Notes: generated from the sequence alone by a model not told the origin. 63,370 nucleotides of DNA from Oscillospiraceae bacterium (GCA_009777515.1 WRLR01000007.1:1-63370), one strand, 5' to 3'. Shown: positions 1-9,516, counted from the first letter of the stretch. Program-made: numbers and translations.

Positions 1-1506
1 GAAGCAAGCTCTGGGGCAAGACCTAAGATCAGTGTCGCAGTTATGGACTTCGGAAATTTTCCAGCTGACCGAGGTACTATCGAAAATAACGACATCACCG
101 AATGGATCAATGATAACTCGCCTGTAGAGATCGAATTTATATCGATAAATCGTTCGGAGGTTACAGCCTTATATACCGCGATGCTCTCAGCCGGCAATGC
201 TCCTGATATCATTAACGATTATGCCGTTGAAGCGTTCGAACGGTTTGTTATTGACGAATCGCTGCTTGAACTGACAGACTTAATCGATGAACATGGGCCG
301 AATATCAGAGCGTTAGTCCCGCAGGATGTGTTGGATTGGGGAATGCACGAAGGTGGCCTATATGCTTTACCGAAAACACGTAATGAAACAGCGGTTCCGA
401 ATTGGATGCAATTTATCCGTCAGGATTGGCTTGACAACTTAGGGCTTGACATGCCGAATAATTTCGATGAGTTGTACGATGTGATGTATGCGTTCACATT
501 TAATGATCCTGACGGCAATGGCGAGGACGACACATACGGTTATGGCGCAGGTTCCGGCGAGAGCGAAGGGGGCGGCCCTGGTTTTGGTGGCATTGAACGC
601 ATACTCTGTTTATATGGCGCTATGCGTGACAGATGGCTGCCTTACGGTCCCGATGGTTCATATGACTATGTAGGCATCACGGAAAACCGAAGAGAGGGTT
701 ACAGATACGCAAAGAGGCTGTTTGATGACGGACTTGTTAATCCTGAGTTCTTCACCATGACAGGCCAGCAAGCCAGAACGGAATTTATCACTGGAAAAGT
801 CGGTACACTCGGGATGCAAGTTGGGTCCGTAAGTGTAACTATGCTAGCCGCAATGAAAGAAATAGACCCAAATGCCAACCCACGCGCTCTTAAAACGCTT
901 GAATCTCCTTTTGGCACGTTCGCGTATTTACATGAGCGATCCGCTCAGATGCATATTATGATACCGACAACATGTTCAGATCCGGTGGCTGCCATACAAT
1001 ATCTTGACTGGCAGGTCGGGGGTGCTTGGGAATATATAACATACGGAGAAGAAGGTGTATATTTTGAACGTGTCAATGGACGTATCATTAGAATTGGCGA
1101 CCCAGAAGAACGCAGTCATGCCCTCAACCACGCCGGTAACTATTGCATTGCAATTGGCTACAGAGAGCTCATATCTGACCTCGAATTACAGTTGGAGCAT
1201 AATAAGGATAATATGAGCGATTTAGAAATACAAGCACTTGAAACTCATATAGAAGCTAGCCAGGAATCAATGTCGCACGAATTTAAATGGTGGCTACCGA
1301 CATTGCACCTCGGCTTAGAGATGTCAAATGACTTAATACCACAGATGGGGCCGTTCTCCACGCGCACATTTGAAGAAGCAGTCATAAATAAAGATATGTC
1401 GATAGATGACGCATACGACAGGATTATAAAAGAATTTGACGCACTCGGATATCAAGAACTGCGTCAGGTTTATAACGATCGGATTATTGAATTGGGACTT
1501 GGTTGA
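1..1506 (+). CDS. Extracellular solute-binding protein of a sugar ABC importer (5' end cut by window)
   Basis: The reading frame is open from base 1, so the gene begins left of the window and the signal peptide and lipobox are not visible. The visible residues resemble the LplA/YtcQ-type family 1 solute-binding proteins, which capture carbohydrates outside the cell and deliver them to two permeases. The diagnostic stretch is the RQDWLDNLGL segment followed by DPDGNGEDDTYGYG, which this family carries near residue 150. The C-terminus ends with a normal helical tail (IIELGLG). No permease gene follows; a long hairpin lies just downstream, so this is probably the last gene of an operon that lies mostly outside the window. 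The frame around the first ATG (base 43) does not look like a start because the sequence before it is equally coding. Substrate cannot be inferred. Confidence 0.88.
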   Translation, partial: EASSGARPKISVAVMDFGNFPADRGTIENNDITEWINDNSPVEIEFISINRSEVTALYTAMLSAGNAPDIINDYAVEAFERFVIDESLLELTDLIDEHGPNIRALVPQDVLDWGMHEGGLYALPKTRNETAVPNWMQFIRQDWLDNLGLDMPNNFDELYDVMYAFTFNDPDGNGEDDTYGYGAGSGESEGGGPGFGGIERILCLYGAMRDRWLPYGPDGSYDYVGITENRREGYRYAKRLFDDGLVNPEFFTMTGQQARTEFITGKVGTLGMQVGSVSVTMLAAMKEIDPNANPRALKTLESPFGTFAYLHERSAQMHIMIPTTCSDPVAAIQYLDWQVGGAWEYITYGEEGVYFERVNGRIIRIGDPEERSHALNHAGNYCIAIGYRELISDLELQLEHNKDNMSDLEIQALETHIEASQESMSHEFKWWLPTLHLGLEMSNDLIPQMGPFSTRTFEEAVINKDMSIDDAYDRIIKEFDALGYQELRQVYNDRIIELGLG

Positions 1507-1593
1507 TCTTTTCAACATAGTATGGCTGTTGAATACAATATAGTGTGGTAGGTTGGTTATAATGTCGTTGCATCAGTAGGTTTTATTTGATAA

Positions 1594-1661
1594 AGGGGCG
1601 TGGACGGCTTTGTTGACGCAATTACATGCGTAAGCATTACTGTTTGTGCCCCTGGTTTTTT
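1594..1661 (+). terminator. Likely rho-independent terminator after the solute-binding protein
   Basis: AGGGGC at 1594-1599 pairs with GCCCCT at 1648-1653 and is followed by GGTTTTTT. The loop is long but holds an inner ACGC/GCGT stem. It separates the solute-binding gene from the next gene at 1743. Confidence 0.5.
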
Positions 1662-1742
1662 AGTTTATTATTATACATTGTGTACTAAATCGGTATATAC
1701 AAAATCATAATAAATAATATTATAGTTTTGCTGGAGGCCAGG

Positions 1743-3002
1743 ATGTCTGAAATGTTTTCTTTTAATGGCAGCATGCCGGCGGAGGTTTTGACTAATTACC
1801 TCTCGCGCGCGCTGACGCACTATGGGATCGGGTTCCACAACAAGCAAAAGTCCCCGAATTTCGCAGACGATTTGCGCATGTTCGCAAATATGGGCGCGAA
1901 GTATATCGGAAGGGCGGCTTCGGTGTGGACGACGGGCTTTGTGGACGACAATTTTTTCTATTATATGTGCGAGAAGATGGCGGCGCAGGCGCACGAAGCA
2001 GACGGCGAGCTGCTGTTGCAAGCTTGCGTGTTCGAGGCTATCAACAAACAGTCGGTCGACGTCATCCCGGTGCCGGCGTACGTGTTCGACGCTTTCGGGC
2101 TGCGTGCGCAGAAACGCTGCTTCCGCTACGACGACATGATATTTACGAGCGGCATGTATGTCGACCACTGGGGGCCGGGCTCGTCCGTGCCCGATATTAC
2201 GCGCATCGAGACTCGCATGTTTTTCTACTACCGCGCGACCCGCTACATCAAGGCGGGGTACGAGGGGATCCACTACGGGCAGGTCAGGCTCATCGGCAGG
2301 AACGACACGGACTTCCGCCACTGGGGCGAAGTCATAAAAATGACGCGCGAATACGCGGCTGCTCACGCGCGCCGCCGCTATGTCGTGATCGACGCGCACA
2401 CGCTCGGTGAGCTGCGCAAGCTGGGGCCGGAATATTTTGATTTCAACGCCTTTCCGATCCGCTTGAAGGAGGTAATCGACAACCCCATGGAATGCATATG
2501 CGAGGAAGGCTACTTGGACAGCATGTTCAACGAAGCCGACGCATCGTACAAGCCTTTCCTAGTAGAGTTCGACAACTTCGGCATCACGGCTAACCCGGGC
2601 GTCGCGACGCCGGAGAGACACTATGCCTGGGGGTATGACGAGATCACATGGTTCGCCATACAGAGCGCCCAGTACAGGCATAAATTTCTCCGTTACATCG
2701 TGGATTGGGTGAACTCCAGGTATCCGGACGGCTGGGTGCAGTTCCCATCGCGCCGCGTTATTAAACAAGCGGTCGAATTTATATGGAAGAGCCCGGACGC
2801 CGCGTGGCTCCGGGACGCAAAGACGTGGGACAACTGTGATTATGAGATGCTGGGAGACGGTTCTGCGCGGCTGTCGCGGCTACACTACAGCGCCAACAAT
2901 GCGTCGGACGCCTGCCCGTTCGGGTTTGGCGACGAAGACGTCATCGGGGAATTGATAACGGCGCAGACTACCGGCGGCGGCGGAAAAGGAAGGGGGATAT
3001 AG
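1743..3002 (+). CDS. Unrecognised protein paired with a GH38-like gene
   Basis: I chose the ATG at 1743 because GGAGG lies five bases upstream (1733-1737); a TTG at 1728 is in frame but lies before that site. The product is about 419 residues, soluble, without signal peptide or membrane segment. I do not recognise the family. It is rich in aromatic and acidic residues in the pattern of an (alpha/beta)-barrel sugar-active protein (for example SGMYVDHWGPG and LVEFDNFG), but I cannot point to catalytic residues with confidence. The stop is two bases before the start of the GH38-like gene, so the two are almost certainly cotranscribed and may act on the same glycan or glycoside. The last residues (TTGGGGKGRG) are a glycine-rich low-complexity tail, a theme seen in many genes of this window. 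Function is left open. Confidence 0.75.
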   Translation: MSEMFSFNGSMPAEVLTNYLSRALTHYGIGFHNKQKSPNFADDLRMFANMGAKYIGRAASVWTTGFVDDNFFYYMCEKMAAQAHEADGELLLQACVFEAINKQSVDVIPVPAYVFDAFGLRAQKRCFRYDDMIFTSGMYVDHWGPGSSVPDITRIETRMFFYYRATRYIKAGYEGIHYGQVRLIGRNDTDFRHWGEVIKMTREYAAAHARRRYVVIDAHTLGELRKLGPEYFDFNAFPIRLKEVIDNPMECICEEGYLDSMFNEADASYKPFLVEFDNFGITANPGVATPERHYAWGYDEITWFAIQSAQYRHKFLRYIVDWVNSRYPDGWVQFPSRRVIKQAVEFIWKSPDAAWLRDAKTWDNCDYEMLGDGSARLSRLHYSANNASDACPFGFGDEDVIGELITAQTTGGGGKGRGI

Positions 3003-3004
3003 AG

Positions 3005-5668
3005 ATGAGTATGGGAACGAATAATAATGGCGGCGGCGACGCTGCCGCTGCTGCGGGCGGCGTTGCAGGCAGGGCTTCGCGCAAGCCTATTTATTTTTTG
3101 ACATATGACCACGGCGGGTTCATCCTGTGGGGCGATCAGTTCGAAGAAAAGATCGACAGCGCGGTCGACTGGCTCAAAAAATATCCCAAGTTCAAGATCG
3201 GGCTGGACAATGAGAGCTTTGCGTATGACGAATACGCGCGCAGCAACCCGGCGATCATCGAAAAAATCAACTCAGTGCTGGCGCAGTTCAAGGGGCGGTT
3301 CGCCATCGGCTCGTGCACATACGGGCAGCCGCTGTCGGTGTTCATCAACGAGGAGTCGAACGCCCGCCAGATCATATACGCCATCAGGGCCAACCTCGAG
3401 CATTTCGGACAGACGCCGGAAATTTACGCCATCAGCGAGCACGCGCTGCACAACCAGATACCACAGCTTGCGAACCAGGCGGGCTACAAGGGCGCGATCA
3501 TGCGCACGCATTTTATGATGTATGGCTACAACCCGACATACAACGAGCCGTTCGGCATGTGGATCGGGGAGGACGGGTCGGGCATACCGACCGTGCCGAC
3601 CTATGACAACGAGGGCGCCGCGTTCGGCGTGACGACGTTTGACAACTGGGTGCTGACCCGCTGGCCGGACCGCACGACGCAGAGCCCGGAACAGTTCGGC
3701 GAGCTGTTCGCCCACATCGAGCCGCTGCTGGCGTCGCGCTACGACGACATCGTCCACCGCCACGAAGGGATGGTCATGTATGTGGAGGACTTTGACGAGT
3801 ACAAGTGGGTGCTCCTGGAGGATTTGCTCTCCATATACGGCGAGCCGCATGCGGAGTTTCAGCCGAGCTCCAACGACTTTCGCGTCAGGATGCCCTGGGG
3901 GTACTGCGGAAACGAGATATTCAACGCATGCAGCGCCGCCGAGAGCGCAGTGATGCTGGCGGAGCGTGCGAACGCGGCGGCGTTCCTGATGGGCGCCCCG
4001 TCCGCGCAGAAGACGCTGGAGGAGGCGTGGAAAAACCTGCTCGTGGCGCAGCACCACGACGTCCAGATATGCGGCATCCTCAGCGACGCCAGGAAATATC
4101 TTCCCGCATCGCGTGGCCTGTCCGAGGCAGTCGCTTCGGAGTCGATGCGCTATATCGCCAACCAATTCAAGACGGAGGGCGCGCACAATCTCGTCGTGTA
4201 CAACACGCATTCGTTCGATATCGCCGAGCGCGTCGAAATCGAGGTCGCGCAGCGAGGCACGGTGGGGTATTGCGTGACGTGCGACGGGGCTGAGGTCCCG
4301 TGCGAGGCGGTTGTGCTGGACAACAGCAGGGGCGTCCCGACCCGGGCAGTCGTGTCGTTTGTGGCGAGGGTTCCGGCTAATACGGTTCAGGTGTACGGCG
4401 TGGACACGACTAAGCTCGGAGCGATCGCTCGTGTCGGTAGTGGAAGCGGCGGCACGGCTGCCGGGGCAAACACAGCGGATGCAAACGCAGCAAATACGGC
4501 GGTAGCCAATACAACCGCGAACGTCGCGTCCGCCAGCGGCGCCGTTGGCGTCGCCGAGGGGCGCAGCGAGGTGGTGGCTTCGTTCGAGCGGCACGCGGCG
4601 GAGCTGGCGAAATTTATCGGATACTCATATGACAAGGGAAGCGGGGTATTGAGCACGCCCCTTTACGACATAACATTGGATAAATACGGCGTTCGCCGGT
4701 TCTTTGATCGCGAATCGGGCATGCTGCTGGTCGATGGCTCGTCCGGATCCTTGTTCCGAGGCGTCATTGACGGTACGGACGAAATTTCCGAGGGCGCTTG
4801 GACCGTCAGCATCGGGGGCGGCGGCGCCAAAGCCACATATATGGGGCTGATCGGCGGTATCCCGTTAAAATTTGAGATGAAGTTTTACAGCGATTTTAGG
4901 AGGATCGACTGCCGCGCCCGCTTTACGCACAACGGTGAGCGCGTAGGCAGCGCCGACATACCGGGCAAGGTCAACGGTTTTACCCATGAAGACAAACTGC
5001 GGTTCATTCTCAGCACCAGGCTTGGAGGCGACAGCGTCGGTGTCCGCGACCTGCCTTATGTCATATCGGAAACGGACGAGCCGCGCTACATACAGGGCAA
5101 CTACTGGGCCGCCCGCAAGGACGGGGACATCGGCATTGCGTTTTTTAACAGCGGGTGCAGGGGCGCGGTCAGCGTCGGGGGCGAATTTTCTCTGCCGCTG
5201 GTATATGCGAACACATACATCTGGGGGACGCGGATGCTGCACGGCGACAGCGAGCACGAGTTCGCGCTGTACCCATTCGATCCGCGCGCGGTCGATTACG
5301 TGGCGCTGCACAAGGCGGCCCTTTCGTATGCGTTCCCGCCGCTCACGCTAAAGACGGGCGCGCACGGCGGCAAGTTCGAGGAAAGCCAGCAAATAGTGGA
5401 AATCAACGGCGACAGCGCCAGCAATAGCGCCAACGCTAGCGGCAACGGTGTGATCATGACTGCGATGTACCCGGAAGGCGACGCGGTGCTGCTGCGCGTG
5501 TGCGAATACAGCGGCGCTGCCGAGGCGTACGAGGAGCCGAGCAGCCCGTTCGGGGCAAGCGGCGGGCGCGTAACAATCATGAACGAACTGGTCGTGCCGG
5601 AGGCTGCAAAACCTGGCAAAATAGGCCCATGGGAAATAATAACACACAGAATACACCGAAAAATATAA
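3005..5668 (+). CDS. Divergent GH38 (alpha-mannosidase-like) protein
   Basis: The 887-residue length and order of elements match glycoside hydrolase family 38: an N-terminal catalytic barrel, a segment with AQHHDVQICG (residues 348-357) corresponding to the conserved QHHD zinc/catalytic region, and a C-terminal beta-sandwich. Family enzymes cleave alpha-mannosides using a zinc ion and an aspartate nucleophile. In this protein the first zinc motif (HxD) reads TYD at 33-35. The position of the nucleophile, normally PDSFG, reads ISEHA at 143-147, so the canonical histidine and aspartate appear to be replaced. It may be a non-catalytic or mechanistically altered relative. Residues 1-25 and 478-520 are low-complexity Gly/Ala/Asn/Thr stretches not expected in the family. 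No signal peptide, so it acts in the cytoplasm. The start has a purine-rich AAGGGGG about nine bases upstream and follows the preceding stop by two bases. Confidence 0.7.
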   Translation: MSMGTNNNGGGDAAAAAGGVAGRASRKPIYFLTYDHGGFILWGDQFEEKIDSAVDWLKKYPKFKIGLDNESFAYDEYARSNPAIIEKINSVLAQFKGRFAIGSCTYGQPLSVFINEESNARQIIYAIRANLEHFGQTPEIYAISEHALHNQIPQLANQAGYKGAIMRTHFMMYGYNPTYNEPFGMWIGEDGSGIPTVPTYDNEGAAFGVTTFDNWVLTRWPDRTTQSPEQFGELFAHIEPLLASRYDDIVHRHEGMVMYVEDFDEYKWVLLEDLLSIYGEPHAEFQPSSNDFRVRMPWGYCGNEIFNACSAAESAVMLAERANAAAFLMGAPSAQKTLEEAWKNLLVAQHHDVQICGILSDARKYLPASRGLSEAVASESMRYIANQFKTEGAHNLVVYNTHSFDIAERVEIEVAQRGTVGYCVTCDGAEVPCEAVVLDNSRGVPTRAVVSFVARVPANTVQVYGVDTTKLGAIARVGSGSGGTAAGANTADANAANTAVANTTANVASASGAVGVAEGRSEVVASFERHAAELAKFIGYSYDKGSGVLSTPLYDITLDKYGVRRFFDRESGMLLVDGSSGSLFRGVIDGTDEISEGAWTVSIGGGGAKATYMGLIGGIPLKFEMKFYSDFRRIDCRARFTHNGERVGSADIPGKVNGFTHEDKLRFILSTRLGGDSVGVRDLPYVISETDEPRYIQGNYWAARKDGDIGIAFFNSGCRGAVSVGGEFSLPLVYANTYIWGTRMLHGDSEHEFALYPFDPRAVDYVALHKAALSYAFPPLTLKTGAHGGKFEESQQIVEINGDSASNSANASGNGVIMTAMYPEGDAVLLRVCEYSGAAEAYEEPSSPFGASGGRVTIMNELVVPEAAKPGKIGPWEIITHRIHRKI

Positions 5669-5707
5669 TCGCCCCGCACAGGGCGCCACAACAAACAACA
5701 CGCGTAG

Positions 5708-5727
5708 GGTGGGGGCTTGCCCCCACC
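5708..5727. repeat. GC-rich perfect inverted repeat
   Basis: GGTGGGGGC (5708-5716) and GCCCCCACC (5719-5727) form a perfect palindrome with a two-base centre. It sits between the GH38-like gene and the pseudouridine synthase gene. There is no T-run, so it is better seen as a small intergenic repeat than as a terminator. Confidence 0.6.
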
Positions 5728-5790
5728 GCGCCCCTGCCACAGTCAAAATATAATGCGGCATAACAAATATAATTCGAAAGCGACATTGTA

Positions 5791-6849
5791 TTGCGCGAAA
5801 TATACATAGGAAAGCGCGTCAAGCCCGGCACAAGGCTCGACGAATATGTGATGTCGGTGTTTCCGGCGCTGCCCAAAAACGCCCTGTACAAAGCCTTCCG
5901 AAAAAAAGACATAAAAATCGGCGGCAAGTGGGCGGCGCCGGAAACGGTTATAAAACCGATGGACATACTTAATATTTATCTGCCAGACGACCTATTGTTT
6001 GGCGCGCAGAAAGCGAACGGCGCCGGCGCATCCACCGACGCACCCAATGACGCCCAAACCGGCACACCTATCAGCGCAACCATTGGCGCACCCACCGACG
6101 CACCCACCGGCGCACCCATCGGCTTCGAAGTAGCATATGAAGACGAGCGACTGCTGATAGTGAATAAACCGCAGGGTTTGCCCGTTCACCCGGATCGCAG
6201 CGGCGGTGGCCTTACGTTGATTGAACTAGTCCGCGAATACCTGGGAGCCGGCGCCGGATCGCCACTACCCGGTACAGGCGGCGCAAAGCTCGCCCCTTAT
6301 ATGTGCCACAGGATCGACCGCAATACTGGCGGGCTGGTCGCGATAGCCAAAGATAGGGGGGCGTTGGACACATTGTTAAAAGCTTTGGCTTCCGGCGCGG
6401 TCCGGAAAGACTACATGTGTGTCGTGCACGGCAAGCCCGAACTTCCAAAGGCGACGCTGCGTGCTTATATCACAAAAAACGCGTCAAGGGGCAAGGTCGC
6501 AGTGTACCCAACGCCCGGCGACGCGCCGGGCAATGCCTTCGAAATTGTTACCCGCTACCGGACGATTGGCTATAATGCACCCAGCGACACATCAAAGTTG
6601 GAAGTATCGCTCCTGACAGGCCGCACCCATCAAATCAGGGCGCACTTGGCTTCAGCCGGTCATCCTATCATCGGTGACGGGAAGTATTGCCCGAATGCCA
6701 TCAACAAACGCTATTATGCCCCCTACCAAATGTTGGTCGCGTTCAGGTTGACATTTCCGGAACTGCCGGGCCTTGGCGTCTCTGGCAAAATAATCGAAAT
6801 ACCCGACGGGCTGGAACACCCCGCATTGAGGAATCCAGCGGCGCTATGA
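5791..6849 (+). CDS. RluA-family 23S rRNA/tRNA pseudouridine synthase
   Basis: Converts specific uridines in structured RNA to pseudouridine. The family signature HRIDRNTGG is at residues 173-181, with Asp176 the expected catalytic aspartate. The VNKPQGLPVHP motif (about 124-134) and LLTGRTHQIRAHL near residue 270 complete the RluC/RluD-type domain. The N-terminal 65 residues look like an S4 RNA-binding domain. Residues about 75-110 form a low-complexity Ala/Pro/Thr linker made of repeated APTDAP-like units between the S4 and catalytic domains; this is longer and more repetitive than usual. The start is a TTG at 5791 with a weak GAAAG upstream; no better in-frame ATG exists before the S4 domain. 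It stands alone, 120 bases after the GH38-like gene. Confidence 0.93.
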   Translation: MREIYIGKRVKPGTRLDEYVMSVFPALPKNALYKAFRKKDIKIGGKWAAPETVIKPMDILNIYLPDDLLFGAQKANGAGASTDAPNDAQTGTPISATIGAPTDAPTGAPIGFEVAYEDERLLIVNKPQGLPVHPDRSGGGLTLIELVREYLGAGAGSPLPGTGGAKLAPYMCHRIDRNTGGLVAIAKDRGALDTLLKALASGAVRKDYMCVVHGKPELPKATLRAYITKNASRGKVAVYPTPGDAPGNAFEIVTRYRTIGYNAPSDTSKLEVSLLTGRTHQIRAHLASAGHPIIGDGKYCPNAINKRYYAPYQMLVAFRLTFPELPGLGVSGKIIEIPDGLEHPALRNPAAL

Positions 6850-6989
6850 AGAGCGGTTGTGCCAGCAGCCTCATGGCGGGCGCCTCCGCCGGTATTCTTC
6901 TATATAAATGGTAACTGTTGCCATAAATAGTAACTGTTGCCTGTCGCCGAATGGCTTAATGCAAATTCGGGATGCCCAAGAACCGCCCC
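6850..6989. other. Short convergent intergenic region with an 18-bp direct repeat
   Basis: Between two convergent genes. It contains two copies of a GTAACTGTTGCC-bearing unit about 18 bases apart (around 6904-6940). No gene is seen. Confidence 0.5.
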
Positions 6990-8054
6990 TTACGATTTAT
7001 GAAACTCGCCATCATCAGCGGACTGATAGACATGCAGGTTATTTATGAACCGGCAGACTTCGTCGTAATCGTTAAGATGAAACAGCTCGTTCCTGATGGC
7101 GGCCGCGTTTCTGACTCCTTTTATGTACCACGCCAGATGCTTGCGCATCTCCAGTAGGCCCGTCCGTTCGCCTTTCAACTGCACGGCAAGTTCGAGGTGG
7201 CGCTTGATAGTGCCAATGCGCCCTGCCAGCTCCGCGCATGCGCCTTTGCCATCGCCGCCTATGGCTCCGCTTGTGGTATCGCCTCCGACACCAATTGCAA
7301 AACCGTCTTCAACGCTGCTTTCGATACTGCTTTCTACTTCACGCAGCAGCCACGGAGCGCCCCGAGCCGCACGCGCTATCATCACCCCATCACAGCCGGT
7401 CTGCTCGATCATGCGTTGCGCGTCACCCGCGTCTGCCACGTCGCCGTTGCCTATCACAGGGATACCCACGGCGCTTTTTACGTCTGCAATGGTACCCCAG
7501 TCGGCGCGCCCGCTATACATCTGGTCGCGCGTCCTGCCGTGTACCGTCACCATCGACGCGCCCGCGTCCTCGAGCCGCATCGCGAACTCCACCGCATTGG
7601 CGCGCCCGCCATCCCAGCCCTTCCGGATTTTAACGCTCACGGGCGTCGCGCCCGCCGTGCCGACAGCCGCTCTCACTATGTCTGCGGCCCGGGCGGGATC
7701 GAGCATCAGCGCCGCCCCTTCGCCATTTCCTGTTATCTTGGGCATGGGGCAGCCCATATTAATGTCTATGATATCCGCAGCAAATGCGCCTAATAAGCCA
7801 ATGGCCCGTGCAACAGAGTCGGGATCGCCCCCGAATAATTGAATGCCGATCGGCCTCTCCGCGTCGCTTATGCGTGACAAGTCGAAGCTTTTCCTGTCGC
7901 CAAAACACAGCCCCTTTGCGCTGATCATCTCGGTAAACATAAGCCCGCGAAAGCCGAGCTCCCTACAGACCGTGCGGAATGCCGTGTCGGCCACCCCCGC
8001 CATCGGGGCGAGCATAACAGCGTTTTTTATTACCTGCCCGCCGATTGTCAGCAC
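6990..8054 (-). CDS. dusB: tRNA-dihydrouridine synthase (DusB type)
   Basis: Flavoenzyme that reduces uridines of the tRNA D-loop. The protein begins with the flavin-barrel motif LAPMAGVADTAFR (residues 15-27). NMGCPMPKI carries the catalytic Cys102, VHGRTRDQMYSG follows near 171-182, and IGNGDV near 201-206. The C-terminal helical domain runs from about 277. Residues about 241-276 are a Gly/Ser/Asp-rich low-complexity insert between barrel and helical domain that the family does not normally have. The start is GTG at 8054 with GGGAGAGGG six bases upstream. It lies 150 bases downstream of a tRNA-Arg gene on the same strand. Expected cofactors are FMN and NADPH. Confidence 0.95.
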   Translation of the reverse strand: MLTIGGQVIKNAVMLAPMAGVADTAFRTVCRELGFRGLMFTEMISAKGLCFGDRKSFDLSRISDAERPIGIQLFGGDPDSVARAIGLLGAFAADIIDINMGCPMPKITGNGEGAALMLDPARAADIVRAAVGTAGATPVSVKIRKGWDGGRANAVEFAMRLEDAGASMVTVHGRTRDQMYSGRADWGTIADVKSAVGIPVIGNGDVADAGDAQRMIEQTGCDGVMIARAARGAPWLLREVESSIESSVEDGFAIGVGGDTTSGAIGGDGKGACAELAGRIGTIKRHLELAVQLKGERTGLLEMRKHLAWYIKGVRNAAAIRNELFHLNDYDEVCRFINNLHVYQSADDGEFHKS

Positions 8055-8207
8055 ACCGCACCCTCTCCCAACCCCGCCACCACCCAGTCACGTTACCACC
8101 TAGTTTCGCCACAGCCAACCGAGCCGCACAGCTTTGCCACAGCCCAGTCACGCCACAGACCAACCCCGCCACAGCCCAGCCGCGCCGCCGTTTTTACGCA
8201 TAAAAAA

Positions 8208-8279
8208 CGTCCCAGGCAGGGATCGAACCCGCATCAATGGAACCGGAATCCATTACCTTATCCATTAGGCCACTGGGAC
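8208..8279 (-). tRNA. tRNA-Arg (anticodon CCG)
   Basis: On the minus strand the sequence folds as a complete cloverleaf. The acceptor stem is GTCCCAG/CTGGGAC with discriminator G. The D-arm carries AATGGATAA. The anticodon stem ATGGA/TCCAT encloses loop TTCCGGT (anticodon CCG, reading CGG). The T-arm is GCGGG-TTCGATC-CCTGC. CCA is not encoded. An A/T-rich inverted repeat with a T-run follows it (about 8189-8207). Confidence 0.95.
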
Positions 8280-8345
8280 TTGGCATTATTATATATCAAA
8301 AGGACGGAATTGCGCAACGTATCGAACGACCGCAAAAACCGCTCA

Positions 8346-8441
8346 AATTACGCCCACATTACCGCCTAAATTGCCGCCCACATTATCGCCTATATTACCG
8401 CTCATATGATTGCCCGCATTACCGCCCACATTATCATTTTT
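8346..8441. repeat. 12-bp minisatellite, eight degenerate units
   Basis: Eight consecutive 12-base units of the type ATTACCGCCCAC fill the gap between the tRNA and the beta-helix gene. Several units are identical or differ at one or two bases. The length is an exact multiple of the unit, which indicates slippage or unequal exchange. Confidence 0.85.
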
Positions 8442-8450
8442 CTGCACATG

Positions 8451-8474
8451 AAAAGGGGCGACATTTGCCGCCCC
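8451..8474 (-). terminator. Terminator of the beta-helix gene
   Basis: On the minus strand GGGGCG and CGCCCC (8455-8474) form a stem followed by TTTT. It lies 38 bases after the stop of the gene ending at 8512. Confidence 0.7.
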
Positions 8475-8511
8475 AGTTTCATCCCCAGTTTCATCCTCCA
8501 TTATAATCTGC

Positions 8512-9456
8512 TCAATAAGTCAAACCGCCCCGGAAAACATTGTCGCGGAAGGATATGTTCTCGCCGGGGAAGCCCTGATAGAATTTGGCCTTGGGCGACG
8601 TTTTCGTCCAGCACCCATCGAACACCTGGATCGGCGCCGTAGTGTTGTTGCGTATGCACAGCACGTCGTCGAACTTCAGCCATTTGTAATTATTATAATA
8701 CGCACAGCCGATCAGTCGCGCTGTGCAATACAAATCGAAGCCGATCGCGCCCGTATCCGCGTAGCAATCGCGCAGCAGAACCTCCGTCGCGTCTTCGCCG
8801 CCCTTGATGATAAAGTTGATCGAATCGTCCAGGTACTGCGGAACCTTGTCCACCTGCATGGCGCCGACCCACACATGCACGCGGGTATAGCGGTTGGAAC
8901 AACTGCGGTCGTCGTACACGCCAATTGTGTAGTCGACGATGACAATGTCCGTGTAGTGCCCGTCCGTATAGTGCGTGTATATCCCGATGTTCCCCTGGCA
9001 GCCCGGTACGGTGCAGGAAAAATAGAGGTTGTCGGCGATCAGCTCGACGCCGCCGCCCTCCGGCCCCACACACAGGCCATATTTTTTTCCGCTAGTGAAC
9101 GTCGTGTCGCGCAAGGTGAAATGGACGAAATTTTGGAGCTGCAGGCAACTAGCAAGCCCGCAGGCGTCTATTTCGCCGCCGGTGATAAAATAGTTGCGGG
9201 ATGGACGCTCCTCGTCGGGCCTGTATCTTGTGCCGATCCATTTGACCACGAAATCCATTTCCTTAACGGCCTTGAGCACAGCAAAAGGGTCCAGCCGCAG
9301 GGAGCACTGGTTTTCGACGACGATCGTGGAGGCGATCTCGTACTTTCCTTCCGGGATGAACACAGAGCTGCGCGGTGCATCGGCGACCGCCCGCATGATG
9401 CGCGGTGAGTCGTCCGCCTCACCTGCCAGCCTGGGGTAATTTTCAAGTGAAAGCAT
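8512..9456 (-). CDS. Right-handed beta-helix (pectate-lyase superfamily) protein
   Basis: A 314-residue protein with the N-terminal pattern of the pectate lyase 3/GH55-like beta-helix fold: SVFIPEGKYEIASTIVVE at residues 31-48, then short repeating strands with turns such as YFITGGEIDACG and VELIADNLYFS. Proteins of this fold bind or cleave polysaccharides. I see no defined catalytic motif. There is no signal peptide, so a cytoplasmic location is suggested, unusual for polysaccharide-acting beta-helices. The start ATG at 9456 has AAAGGACGGG about four bases upstream. It is a single-gene unit flanked by minisatellites on both sides and followed by a terminator. It may act on intracellular oligosaccharides together with the other sugar enzymes of the window, which is an inference only. 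Confidence 0.7.
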   Translation of the reverse strand: MLSLENYPRLAGEADDSPRIMRAVADAPRSSVFIPEGKYEIASTIVVENQCSLRLDPFAVLKAVKEMDFVVKWIGTRYRPDEERPSRNYFITGGEIDACGLASCLQLQNFVHFTLRDTTFTSGKKYGLCVGPEGGGVELIADNLYFSCTVPGCQGNIGIYTHYTDGHYTDIVIVDYTIGVYDDRSCSNRYTRVHVWVGAMQVDKVPQYLDDSINFIIKGGEDATEVLLRDCYADTGAIGFDLYCTARLIGCAYYNNYKWLKFDDVLCIRNNTTAPIQVFDGCWTKTSPKAKFYQGFPGENISFRDNVFRGGLTY

Positions 9457-9516
9457 ATAACCCGTCCTTTCGATACAAATTTTGATCTAATCATATCACA
9501 TGATTTTATAATCGAT

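Noticed and set aside
1671..2399. Minus-strand frame of about 242 codons
   Set aside because: Antisense to the gene at 1743 and rich in Arg/His/Val as expected from a shadow frame.
3272..4594. Long antisense frame of about 440 codons on the minus strand
   Set aside because: It lies fully opposite the GH38-like gene, has no ribosome site and an Arg/His/Ala-rich composition typical of shadow frames in GC-rich DNA.
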